Source: Variovorax sp. CF079 | GTDB taxonomy: Bacteria; Pseudomonadota; Gammaproteobacteria; Burkholderiales; Burkholderiaceae_C | DNA length: 64,000 nt | Direction: 5' to 3' | Assembly: GCF_900101545.1 (NCBI RefSeq) | Contig: NZ_FMZU01000004.1 | Span: forward strand, 124,001 to 188,000 | Shown here: positions 44,175 through 54,104 of the stretch, one piece after another | How the letters are laid out: each line of letters begins with the position of its first letter | Position numbering within the stretch: the stretch's first letter is position 1 | Notes under the pieces: generated by a model | What the model saw: only the letters and a program-made list of their open reading frames with translations | Database searches by the model: none | What the model was told of the DNA's origin: nothing | Position numbers and translations under genes: made by a program

Positions 44175-44571
44175 CACGGGTTTCCTGGTCGCGCTGTTCA
44201 ACGACGGCGATACGCACCACGCGGGCGCCGTCGGCATGTTGCAGCAACTCGCCGGCCAGCGTCTCTACACGGTCTGGGAGGTGCTCACCGAGGCCGGCCA
44301 CCTGCTCGACGACACGGCTTGGCTCAATCTGCTGCGCTGGGCTGCCGCCGGTCGGCTGACGGTGCTGTCGAGCGACCCTGCCGATCTTTCGGAGATCGCC
44401 GACTTCACCGAGCGCTATGCCGACGGCGGTGCGGACCTCGCCGATGTCGCGCTGGTCTTCGCGGCCGATCGCACCGGCATCTACAACGTGCTGACTGTGG
44501 ATCGCAAAGACGTCGATCGCTATCGCAGCCCGCGCGGAAAGCGGCTCAAGCGGCTCTGGCTGAAGGACTGA
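44149..44571 (+). CDS. PIN-domain toxin (VapC-like ribonuclease)
   Basis: A 140-residue PIN protein with the acidic metal-binding residues D9 in LADTGFLVALFND, E48 in WEVLTEAGHLL, D96/D99 in GADLADVALVFAAD, and D118 in NVLTVDRKDVDRY. GTG at 44149 is the likely start, with GGAG 7 bases before it; a longer ATG frame would add an odd Ser/Cys/Trp tail. It overlaps the antitoxin gene. It should cleave RNA (often tRNA or rRNA) when freed. Some PIN pairs of this form are weakly toxic; activity is not shown by sequence. Confidence 0.87.
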   Translation: MKSTDTLADTGFLVALFNDGDTHHAGAVGMLQQLAGQRLYTVWEVLTEAGHLLDDTAWLNLLRWAAAGRLTVLSSDPADLSEIADFTERYADGGADLADVALVFAADRTGIYNVLTVDRKDVDRYRSPRGKRLKRLWLKD

Positions 44572-44690
44572 ATCAGACTTCGACATCCCGCGAATTTCGG
44601 CGACTTTCCTGTGAACGATTGCACAAGTTGCGGAACCGACTACCGATAGCCGACCAGACAATCGCGTCGCTTCAGCAAAGGGTGGATGGC

Positions 44691-45473
44691 ATGCGCCATC
44701 GACGCACGGCGCTTTGCGCCACCTTGATCCTGGCCCATGCGATGGTGTTCGCGCAACCGGCCGACACCCTGCCGGCCGATGCAAGCTCGGCGATGCCCGA
44801 GGTCGTGGCGCCATTGCCGGCAGCCGGCGAAGGCGCCTCCGCTCCGAGCGCCGACCCCATTCAGGCGACACCCCCGAAGGTCGAGTTCTCGCGCGGCAGC
44901 TTCCGCGAGGGCATCGAAACGCTGCGCATCGTGCGCCGCGAAGACACGAGCCGGAACATCGCGGTGCAGGTCGGACTGAATGTGGCGCTCATCGCGCTGA
45001 CCGGTGGGGCGGCGTTGAGCGCCAGGGGTTTCTCGAAGGACGACCTCGCAGGCACCGCCGTCGAAGGGCTCGACGACGAGCGCCTGCGCGACAACCCGGC
45101 GCGTGCCGAACTGCCGCAGGCGATCGGCCTGCGCCTGGCGCAGCTCTACAGGGAGCGCGCGGCCGCGGGCGAGCCTGTTCCGGAGGACGAGCAAGCGCCG
45201 GTGCGGGTGACGCCGGGCCCATGGCACCTGGTGTACGAGTCGCTGATGAACGACGACCAGCTCTTTCGCCTCAAGTGGGGTGCCGCCATCGTGCCCCGCG
45301 CCCCGCGCATGTTCCGCATGCCCAAGCGGCCCGTGCAGTGCGCCTACGAGTCTGAGCCGGCGACCCTGGCAGATTGGCAGGCCGACGATTGGAGACGCTT
45401 GCGCGACGAGCGCGTCAAGGCGCTCGCTGCCTGCGATCGGCCGCTCGACGAGGGGTTGAAAGACATGCTCTGA
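44691..45473 (+). CDS. Secreted protein of unknown function
   Basis: A 260-residue protein with a signal peptide (MRHRRTALCATLILAHAMVFAQP, cleavage near residue 22) and a Pro/Ala-rich linker up to about residue 60. The folded part has a hydrophobic segment VGLNVALIALTGGAALSARGFS that could be a membrane helix, and a C-terminal GPWHLVYESLMNDDQLFRLKWGAAIVPRAP and CAYESEPATLADWQADDW region with two Cys (one in CAYES, one in AACDRP). I do not recognise the family. It stands alone, convergent with cysK at four bases. Confidence 0.72.
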   Translation: MRHRRTALCATLILAHAMVFAQPADTLPADASSAMPEVVAPLPAAGEGASAPSADPIQATPPKVEFSRGSFREGIETLRIVRREDTSRNIAVQVGLNVALIALTGGAALSARGFSKDDLAGTAVEGLDDERLRDNPARAELPQAIGLRLAQLYRERAAAGEPVPEDEQAPVRVTPGPWHLVYESLMNDDQLFRLKWGAAIVPRAPRMFRMPKRPVQCAYESEPATLADWQADDWRRLRDERVKALAACDRPLDEGLKDML

Positions 45474-45477
45474 GGCT

Positions 45478-46398
45478 TCAAGCCGGCAGGAAGCCGTCGA
45501 CCGACAGATAGCGCTCGCCGGTGTCGTAGTTGAAGCCCAGCACCACCGCGTTGGGTGCCAGTTCGGGCAGCTTCTGCGCAATCGCGGTGAGCGTGGCGCC
45601 CGAGGAAATGCCCACCAGCATGCCTTCTTCAGCCGCGCAGCGGCGCGCCATCTCGCGCGCCGGTTCGGCATCGACCTGGATCACGCCGTCGAGCAGTTCG
45701 GTGTCGAGATTCTTCGGAATGAAGCCGGCGCCGATGCCCTGGATCGGGTGCGGCGACGGCGCGCCGCCCGAGATCACGGGCGAGGCGACCGGCTCCACCG
45801 CGAACACCTTGAGCTTCGGCCATTTCTTCTTGAGCACCCGCGCGCAGCCCGTGATGTGACCGCCGGTACCCACTCCGGTGATGAGCACGTCCAGCCCATC
45901 GGGAAAGTCGGCCGCTATCTCCTCGGCAGTGGTGCGCACATGCACCTCGACGTTGGCGGGATTGTTGAACTGCTGCGGCATCCAGGCGCCGGGCGTGCCG
46001 GCGACGATCTCCTCGGCGCGCGCGATCGAGCCCTTCATGCCCTTCTCGCGCGGCGTGAGGTCGAAGCTTGCGCCGTAGGCGAGCATGAGGCGGCGGCGTT
46101 CGACCGACATGCTGTCGGGCATCACGAGGATCAGCTTGTAGCCCTTGACGGCCGCGACCATCGCGAGCCCGATGCCGGTGTTGCCCGAGGTGGGCTCGAC
46201 GATGGTGCCGCCGGGCTTCAGCGCGCCGGACTTCTCGGCGTCCTCGACCATCGAGAGCGCAATGCGGTCCTTGATCGAGCCGCCGGGATTGGCGCGCTCG
46301 GACTTGATCCACACCTGCTGCGTCGCTCGGCCGAACAGGCGCTGGATGCGGATATGCGGCGTGTTGCCGATGGTCTGCAGGATGCTCTGAGCTTTCAT
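45478..46398 (-). CDS. cysK: Cysteine synthase (O-acetylserine sulfhydrylase)
   Basis: A 306-residue PLP enzyme that makes cysteine from O-acetylserine and sulfide. The PLP lysine is K43 in [12 protein letters not shown], the substrate loop PTSGNTG is at 69-75, and [10 protein letters not shown] binds the cofactor phosphate. [22 protein letters not shown] is CysK-like, while the CysM version of that segment is shorter; hence cysK rather than cysM, although the two are hard to separate without an alignment. It is divergent from rnpB with 54 bases between. Confidence 0.9.
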   Translation of the reverse strand: MKAQSILQTIGNTPHIRIQRLFGRATQQVWIKSERANPGGSIKDRIALSMVEDAEKSGALKPGGTIVEPTSGNTGIGLAMVAAVKGYKLILVMPDSMSVERRRLMLAYGASFDLTPREKGMKGSIARAEEIVAGTPGAWMPQQFNNPANVEVHVRTTAEEIAADFPDGLDVLITGVGTGGHITGCARVLKKKWPKLKVFAVEPVASPVISGGAPSPHPIQGIGAGFIPKNLDTELLDGVIQVDAEPAREMARRCAAEEGMLVGISSGATLTAIAQKLPELAPNAVVLGFNYDTGERYLSVDGFLPA

Positions 46399-46452
46399 GG
46401 GTGATTCTTTCGTGGCGCGCGAAGCGGGCTGCCATTGTCGCGATAATCCATG

Positions 46453-46785
46453 GTGTGAAGCGCGCCAGACCGCCGCTGGTGCAAGTCTCGAAAGAGCGCA
46501 CTGGAGGAAGGTCCGGACTGCACAGGACAGCGCAGGAGCTAACGGCTCTCCACCGCGAGGTGAGGATCAGAGCAACAGAGACGAGTCGGCCGGGGGCAAC
46601 CCCGGTCGGGTGAAACGGGCAATCTCTGCGCGCAGCAACACCAAGTAGGCCAGCGTCGATGTGGTTCCGCAGAGCTGGCGGGTAGGTGGCACCGAGCCGT
46701 TTGGCGACAAACGGCCCAGAGTAATGGCGGTCACGTTGGGGGCAACCTCAACGCACAGAATCCGGCCTACAGGCGCGCTTCACAC
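46453..46785 (+). ncRNA. rnpB: RNase P RNA
   Basis: This 333-base RNA is the catalytic part of RNase P, which matures tRNA 5' ends. The 5' stem GTGTGAAGCGCGCC (46453-46466) pairs with GGCGCGCTTCACAC (46772-46785), closing helix P1. Conserved region I is GAGGAAGGTCCGGACTGCAC near 46504, and conserved region V is ACAGAATCCGGCCTAC near 46756; these two form the P4 core. Several GGGGGCAACC-type GNRA-like loops are seen between. The last bases overlap the stop of the convergent membrane-protein gene. Transcript ends are estimated from the P1 helix. Confidence 0.95.
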
Positions 46786-47421
46786 TTTTTTCGGGGTCGG
46801 CTTCTTGCGGCCGATCGCCACCAGCAGCGCGGCGACCAGCGAGAAGCCGATCAGCACGCCCACCGCATTGAGCGCGGTGCGGCCATAGCCCAGCGCACCC
46901 ACGTCGATGAAGGGGTACGGATAGACCCCGGCGATCGCGCCGCGCACCAGTGCATAGACAAGATAGCCCAGCGGATAGGTCCACCAGTGCGGGATGTCGC
47001 CCCCGCGCAGGCCGTGCGCGGGCACCGCGATCCACCAGTAGACGAGAAAGAGCACCGGCATCAGGTAGTGCAGCTGCACGTCGGCCAGCCACAGCAGGCC
47101 CAGCGGATTCCAGATGTGGCGCAGCACGAAAAAGTAGACCAGGCCCACCACCGCGATGTTGGCGCCGATCGCGCTCGCCACGCCGGGCCTTCGGAAGAAG
47201 CGCCACAACGCGCCTTGCGCAACGGTTGCCGCGGCCGTCAGTGCCAGCGCGGCGAGCAGGTTGGTCAGGATGGTGAAGTAACCGAGGTACATGAAGACGC
47301 CCCAGCCGGCCGGCCTCCCGCCGGCCGTGGCCAGCCCGATCGACAGCACCAGCTGCAGCGCGAGTGCGGCCCAGCCGATGAGTGCGGCTGCGGCGGCGAA
47401 CCGGCGCACGGGCGTGGGCAT
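46780..47421 (-). CDS. Pr6Pr-like six-helix membrane protein
   Basis: A 213-residue integral membrane protein with about six hydrophobic helices; FMYLGYFTILTNLLAAL, RHIWNPLGLLWLADVQLHYLMPVLFLVYWW, WTYPLGYLVYALVRGAIAGVYPYPFIDV and LNAVGVLIGFSLVAALLVAI are clear. Conserved WTYPL, GVYPYPF and the HW pair match the Pr6Pr (FAR-17a/AIG1-like) group, whose eukaryotic members are lipid hydrolases with Thr and His catalytic residues; function in bacteria is unknown. Start at ATG 47421 joins the upstream pseudouridine-synthase gene end to end. Its stop overlaps the rnpB 3' end by 6 bases. Confidence 0.82.
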   Translation of the reverse strand: MPTPVRRFAAAAALIGWAALALQLVLSIGLATAGGRPAGWGVFMYLGYFTILTNLLAALALTAAATVAQGALWRFFRRPGVASAIGANIAVVGLVYFFVLRHIWNPLGLLWLADVQLHYLMPVLFLVYWWIAVPAHGLRGGDIPHWWTYPLGYLVYALVRGAIAGVYPYPFIDVGALGYGRTALNAVGVLIGFSLVAALLVAIGRKKPTPKKV

Positions 47422-48131
47422 CAGAAGCGCTCGTTCGGCAGCAGATAGCGCCACTGGCCGGGCAGCAGGCCCGCGAGCGGCACGCGGCCGATGCGGATGC
47501 GCTTCATCGCGAGGATGCGCAGGCCCGCCTCGTCGCACAGGTGAGCGATCTGCCCCGGCCGCGGACCTTTGATCGCAAAGCGCAGGCCGGTGTGGCCTTC
47601 GGCCTGCTGGCCGATGCTGACGCGCGCCGCAGAGGCGCGTTCGAGCCGCGCCAGCACATCGGGCCCGACCGGCCCGGCCACGTCGACCATCACTTCGTTC
47701 TCGAGGATGCCCGCGTCTTCCTGCAGCTTGCGCTCGATGCGCCACTCCTGCGTGAAGACCACGAGCCCGCTGGCGCCGGTTTCGAGCGGCGTCATGCAGC
47801 GCTGGGCCGCCACGTGGCGCGGCAGGAAGCGCAGGCCCGCGCGTTCGGGCTCGTGGTGGTTGGCGGGCACCAGCAGACGGTGCGCGTTGTCGGTCGGCGT
47901 GCCGGCCGGCTTGTGCAGGAGCAGCGTGACCGGCACCACCGGCTCGGGCCGCGCACCGGGCTCGATCTCGACCTGCTGGTGCGCGCGCACGCGCGTCTGC
48001 GGCAGCAGTGCCGGTTCGCCGTCGATGCGCACCGCGCCGTTCTCGATCAGCAGCTCTGCTTCGCGCCGCGAGCAACCGGCCATCGCGGCCACGCGCTTGG
48101 CCAGGCGGATGCCTTCGTCGCTATCGGTCAT
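47421..48131 (-). CDS. RsuA/RluF-type pseudouridine synthase homologue lacking the catalytic Asp
   Basis: A 236-residue protein with an N-terminal S4 RNA-binding domain (about 7-65, RLAKRVAAMAGCSRREAELLIENGAVRIDG) and a pseudouridine synthase-like domain (LLLHKPAGTPTDNAHRLL onward). The region that normally reads RLD-x-x-T-x-GL is PLETGASGLVVFT here, so the catalytic Asp is Glu (E117) and the Arg is Pro. With that change rRNA modification is doubtful; it may bind RNA without modifying it. It overlaps the NUDIX fusion gene by four bases and the membrane-protein gene begins on its last base. Confidence 0.85.
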   Translation of the reverse strand: MTDSDEGIRLAKRVAAMAGCSRREAELLIENGAVRIDGEPALLPQTRVRAHQQVEIEPGARPEPVVPVTLLLHKPAGTPTDNAHRLLVPANHHEPERAGLRFLPRHVAAQRCMTPLETGASGLVVFTQEWRIERKLQEDAGILENEVMVDVAGPVGPDVLARLERASAARVSIGQQAEGHTGLRFAIKGPRPGQIAHLCDEAGLRILAMKRIRIGRVPLAGLLPGQWRYLLPNERF

Positions 48132-49795
48132 CGAGCTTGCGCCAGTTGCCGGATGCGTTCCAGATGCGCGGCCAGGGAGCGCGCGGCCACCGGCCACATG
48201 CGTTCGGGCACGTCGTCGTAGGCGAGCGGCAGCCAGTCCTCGGGTGTGCCCTGCGGCAGGCGCTGCATCGCGGCGGCGATCTTGGCTTCGCGTTTCAGGC
48301 GGTGCGCCTTCAGGTAGGCGATGGCGGTACGCGCCTCGCCGAGCACGTAGCCGTGCGCCGGCAGGATGAAGCGCACCTCGCCCTCGGCGCAGAGCGCATC
48401 CAGCCTGTCGAGCGAATCGAGGTACGCGTTCATGTTGCCGTCCGGCGGATCGACCACCGTGGTGCTGCCGTTGAGCACGTGGTCGCCGGAGAACAGGAGT
48501 CCGTCCTCCTCCAGCACCAGGCACAGGTGGTTGGCCGCGTGGCCGGGGGTGTGGACGGCGCGCAGCGTGTGCGTGGTGCCGTCCGGGCCGTGCAGCACCA
48601 GGCGTTCCTGGTCCTGCAGCGTGCGGTCCGGCGCGAAGCGCGCCGAGGCGCGTGCCGTCGGCGCCGAGGCCAGGCCGAGGATGGCCGGCTTCGATGCTGC
48701 GCACAACGCCTGCAGCGGCGCCGCGCCCGGCGAGTGGTCGGCATGCGAATGGGTGCAGACGATCATGCGGATGTCGTCGCCGGTCGCGCGGTGCAGCCGC
48801 TCGATGTGGCCCGCGTCGTTCGGTCCCGGGTCGATCACGATGTAGCCGCTGGCCGCATCGCCCACGATGTAGCTGTTGGTGCCGGGCCCGGTCATCGCGC
48901 CGGGGTTCGGCGCGGTTAGCCGCTGCACGTTCTTCAAGAGCGGCACCGGCGCCTCGCTTTGCCAGTCGAGCGCATGCACGATCTGCCCGTCCGGGCAGAC
49001 CAGCGCCAGCTCGCCGTAGGGCGATTCGTGCTCCATGTAGCGCGCCTCCTGGCCGCGCAGCAGGCCGGCGCGCGGGCAGCTGGTGAACAGCGGGCCTTCG
49101 CCGTCTGCACGGTGGGCGCAGGCGTCGAGCAGGGCGTCGACCGAGTCGTAGGCGGCCATGCGCTCCAGCGTGCGCACGGTCGGGAAGATCATGAGGAAGC
49201 CGCCCGCCTTGTGGCGCGCGAGCGCATCGGCCGGCCGCACCCAGCAGGGCTCGAACTGCTCGGTCTCGTCGGCCGTCGGCGTCTGGCCCTCGGGCATGCG
49301 CGCCACCAGGAAGGGCACGTCGAAGCGCTTGGGCAGGTCGCGGTCGGTGATCCAGTGCGCGAAGGTGAAGAGCTCGTTGGTCGCCAGCCGCAGTCCGCGC
49401 GCCGTGCACTGGTCGGCCAGGGCGATGGCGCTGGCGGCCGTGCTGCGGTCCATCGCCGCCACCTCTTCGGTACTCACGGGGCGGCCATCCTCGTGGCGCG
49501 CGAGCAGCACGCCGAGCTCCTCGAAGCTCTCGCGGACCGCAGCCACGGCCTGCGTGAGCTGCTGTTCGCTTTGCGTGGGCCGGCGCAAAGCGATGCGGTG
49601 CGCGGCGCGGTCGCCTTCGTCGATGCGGCCGCCGGGGAACACATAGGCGCCGGGCGCGAAGCTCGCGCTGGCGGAGCGCCGCGTCATCAGGACCTCGATG
49701 CCTTCGGGCGTGTCGCGCAGGAGCAGCACGGTGGCGGCGGCGAGCGGCGGCGCCGGTTCGCGCGGGGGATGGAGTTGTTGGGCGGGGCGGACCAT
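48128..49795 (-). CDS. NUDIX hydrolase / metallo-beta-lactamase fusion protein
   Basis: A 555-residue two-domain protein. The N-terminal half is a NUDT19/NUDT7-like NUDIX domain: FPGGRIDEGD, an insertion of about 25 residues, then AVRESFEELGVL; members of this group hydrolyse CoA esters or nucleotides. The second half is a LACTB2-like metallo-beta-lactamase with GPGTNSYIVG, CTHSHADHSPG (near residue 352), HTPGHAANHL and FSGDHVLNG, giving the zinc ligands. It lacks a signal peptide. ATG at 49795 is chosen; a TTG a few codons earlier is possible. It shares a TGA/ATG overlap with the following gene. Confidence 0.9.
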   Translation of the reverse strand: MVRPAQQLHPPREPAPPLAAATVLLLRDTPEGIEVLMTRRSASASFAPGAYVFPGGRIDEGDRAAHRIALRRPTQSEQQLTQAVAAVRESFEELGVLLARHEDGRPVSTEEVAAMDRSTAASAIALADQCTARGLRLATNELFTFAHWITDRDLPKRFDVPFLVARMPEGQTPTADETEQFEPCWVRPADALARHKAGGFLMIFPTVRTLERMAAYDSVDALLDACAHRADGEGPLFTSCPRAGLLRGQEARYMEHESPYGELALVCPDGQIVHALDWQSEAPVPLLKNVQRLTAPNPGAMTGPGTNSYIVGDAASGYIVIDPGPNDAGHIERLHRATGDDIRMIVCTHSHADHSPGAAPLQALCAASKPAILGLASAPTARASARFAPDRTLQDQERLVLHGPDGTTHTLRAVHTPGHAANHLCLVLEEDGLLFSGDHVLNGSTTVVDPPDGNMNAYLDSLDRLDALCAEGEVRFILPAHGYVLGEARTAIAYLKAHRLKREAKIAAAMQRLPQGTPEDWLPLAYDDVPERMWPVAARSLAAHLERIRQLAQAR

Positions 49796-49909
49796 GGGGC
49801 GCAATTATCGAGAGGCGATCAGAGAGCTGTGCTGCATAAGCTTCGACAGGGTTTCGCATGAGCCTCGCGCCACAATCGGCGCTTGCTCCATCCGCTTCGA
49901 AGGACAGTC

Positions 49910-50917
49910 ATGCCCCATTCTCTCTCCAGCCGTTCGCGCCGTCTGTTCGCTGCCGCCGGCCTCGCCCTCGGCGCCTGCGCCGCGCCCGTTGCTCTTGCCC
50001 AGGCCGAGTGGCCGCAGCAACCCGTCACGCTGATCATGGGCTTCCCGGCCGGCTCGGGTGTCGACGTGGTGGCGCGCACGATCCAGGAGCCCTTGCAGCA
50101 GAAGCTCGGCCAGCCGGTGGTGATCGACTACAAGTCCGGCGCCGCCGGCAACATCGCGAGCGAGTACGTGGCGCGCGCCAGGCCCGACGGCTACACGCTC
50201 GCCTTCGGCACCGCCGCCACGCACGGCAGCAATGCGGCGCTCTACAAGAAGCTGCCCTTCGACGTCGAGGCCGACTTCGTGCCCGTGGCGCCGGTGCTCG
50301 ACGTCTCCAACGTGCTCACGATCAATCCCGAGGTGATCAACGTCAAGACGCTCAAGGAGTTCGTCGAACTCGTGAAGGCCAACCCCGGCAAGTACAACTA
50401 TGCCTCCACCGGCAACGGCGCCGGCACCCACATGGCTTTTGCCGAACTCAACTCGCGCCTCGGCCTGCAGATGGTGCACGTGCCCTACAAGGGCGGGCCG
50501 GAGGCCATCGCTTCGGTGGTGCGCGGCGAGACCTGCTGCATCATGAACCAGGTGCAGACCGTGCTGCCGCAGTACAAGGCGGGCAAGGTGCGGCTGCTGG
50601 GCGTCACCACCGCCAAGCCGGTGGCGGCGGTGAAGGAAGTGCCGACCATTGCCGCGAGCGGCATCGCCGGCACCCAGGGCTTCGACAGCTCGATCTGGTT
50701 CGGCGTCTTCGCGCCCAAGGGCACGGATGCGCGCATCGTCGACAAGCTCAATGCCGCGATCAAGTCCGTGCTCGAACAGCCCGAGATCCGCGAGAAGTTC
50801 GAGGGCCAGGGCAACACGGTGCGCATCGAAACGCCCGCGCAGTTCAAGGCCACCGTTCACGCCAACCGCGTGAAGTGGGCCGAGGTGGCGAAGGCGGCGA
50901 ACGTGAGTATCGACTGA
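49910..50917 (+). CDS. Bug/TctC-family periplasmic solute-binding protein
   Basis: A 335-residue secreted binding protein. The signal peptide (SSRSRRLFAAAGLALGACAAPVALA) ends near residue 31 and the mature part opens WPQQPVTLIMGFPAGSGVDVVART, followed by YKSGAAGNIASEYVARARPDGYT. AAGGA lies before the ATG at 49910. It is a stand-alone gene, divergent from the NUDIX fusion gene and followed by a repeat element, with no transporter gene close by. Ligand unknown. Confidence 0.92.
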   Translation: MPHSLSSRSRRLFAAAGLALGACAAPVALAQAEWPQQPVTLIMGFPAGSGVDVVARTIQEPLQQKLGQPVVIDYKSGAAGNIASEYVARARPDGYTLAFGTAATHGSNAALYKKLPFDVEADFVPVAPVLDVSNVLTINPEVINVKTLKEFVELVKANPGKYNYASTGNGAGTHMAFAELNSRLGLQMVHVPYKGGPEAIASVVRGETCCIMNQVQTVLPQYKAGKVRLLGVTTAKPVAAVKEVPTIAASGIAGTQGFDSSIWFGVFAPKGTDARIVDKLNAAIKSVLEQPEIREKFEGQGNTVRIETPAQFKATVHANRVKWAEVAKAANVSID

Positions 50918-50986
50918 GGAGGCGCCAGCCCCTTAGACGCATGCCGGGCTTCGGGGGGTGGATGCGACCCAGGCTCCTCCACGGCT

Positions 50987-51162
50987 GCGGGCGGTGTGCC
51001 CTGGGCCGACCGTTGAGGCACCGCCGAGCGGCACAGCGGCAGGCGGAAAAAGGGCCGCGCGTGTTTGAGCGAAGCGAGTTTGCGCGGACCCCGCCTGTCG
51101 CGAGCAGCGCAGGGAAGCCCGAAGGGCCGGTGACGTCGGCCGGCACAGGGCACACTGCCCGC
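50987..51162. repeat. GC-rich dispersed intergenic element with inverted-repeat ends
   Basis: The 25-base ends (50987-51011 and 51138-51162) are inverted copies with 22 matches: GCGGGCGGTGTGCCCTG on the left, its complement on the right. The centre contains GTGTTTGAGCGAAGCGAGTTT. There is no plausible protein. It fills most of the 273-base gap 50918-51190, between a Bug gene and the convergent TPR gene. It looks like a short non-autonomous element or palindromic intergenic repeat. Confidence 0.7.
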
Positions 51163-51190
51163 CTCCGCGCCCCCACATCGTCAACAGAAC

Positions 51191-51682
51191 CTATTCGCCG
51201 GCGCGCGAGCGCTTGAACTTCGCGATCTTCTCCTTCAGCTCCGTGTACTGCTCGCAGGGGAACCAGCAGAGCTTGTCGAGCGCCTTCAGGTGCTTCTCCG
51301 CGCCTTCGAGCTGGCCGACCTGCAGATAGGCCTCGCCCACGTACTCGTGCGCGTCGCGGTGGCCGGGGTTGAGCTGCAGGGCGCGCTCGTAATGCTTGAA
51401 GGAGTTGTCCATGTCGCCCAGGTGGCGATAGGCGAAGCCCAGCAGGTTCCATGCGTCGGCATTTCTGGGATCGGTCCGGAGGGCCGCCTGGAGCGGGGGC
51501 AGGGCTTCGGCCCATTGCTCGGCCTTGACGGCGGCCTGGCCAGCGCGGTAGTCGGGGTCCAGCTCTTGCTGCGACGGGCCGCCACCGCCCCCGCCTCCAC
51601 CTCCACCTCCACCGCCCGCGGGCCATGCGGGCAGGCTTAAACCAACAAGACAAGCCATCGTCGCCAAGATCTTCTTGCGCAT
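51191..51682 (-). CDS. Exported TPR protein with a polyglycine tract
   Basis: A 163-residue protein. A signal peptide (MRKKILATMACLVGLSLPAWPA, about 1-22) is followed by 13 consecutive Gly (23-35) and then tetratricopeptide repeats, of which WAEALPPLQAALRTDPRNADAWNLLGFAYRHLGD and FKHYERALQLNPGHRDAHEYVGEAYLQVGQ are the clearest; a third helix pair contains CWFPCEQYTELKEKIAKFKRS. TPR units bind other proteins, here probably in the periplasm. The Gly run is coded by varied codons. It is a single gene, divergent from bkdA1. Confidence 0.85.
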   Translation of the reverse strand: MRKKILATMACLVGLSLPAWPAGGGGGGGGGGGGGPSQQELDPDYRAGQAAVKAEQWAEALPPLQAALRTDPRNADAWNLLGFAYRHLGDMDNSFKHYERALQLNPGHRDAHEYVGEAYLQVGQLEGAEKHLKALDKLCWFPCEQYTELKEKIAKFKRSRAGE

Positions 51683-51804
51683 GATGTGCTCCTGATGAGT
51701 GCTCCGCCGCTCTCTCTCCCGATCGAATTCGAGTCCTACCGGCCCTGCGTGTCAAGCGAGATACGCGCGATTGACCGGGTGCGCCGGAGCCTGAAATTCG
51801 CTAG

Positions 51805-54104
<2,300 letters not shown>

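Noticed and set aside
51551-51612. Polyglycine run in the TPR gene as a possible slippage or assembly error
   Set aside because: The Gly codons are mixed (GGC, GGT, GGA, GGG), and the frame on both sides gives a good signal peptide and TPRs, so the tract seems genuine.
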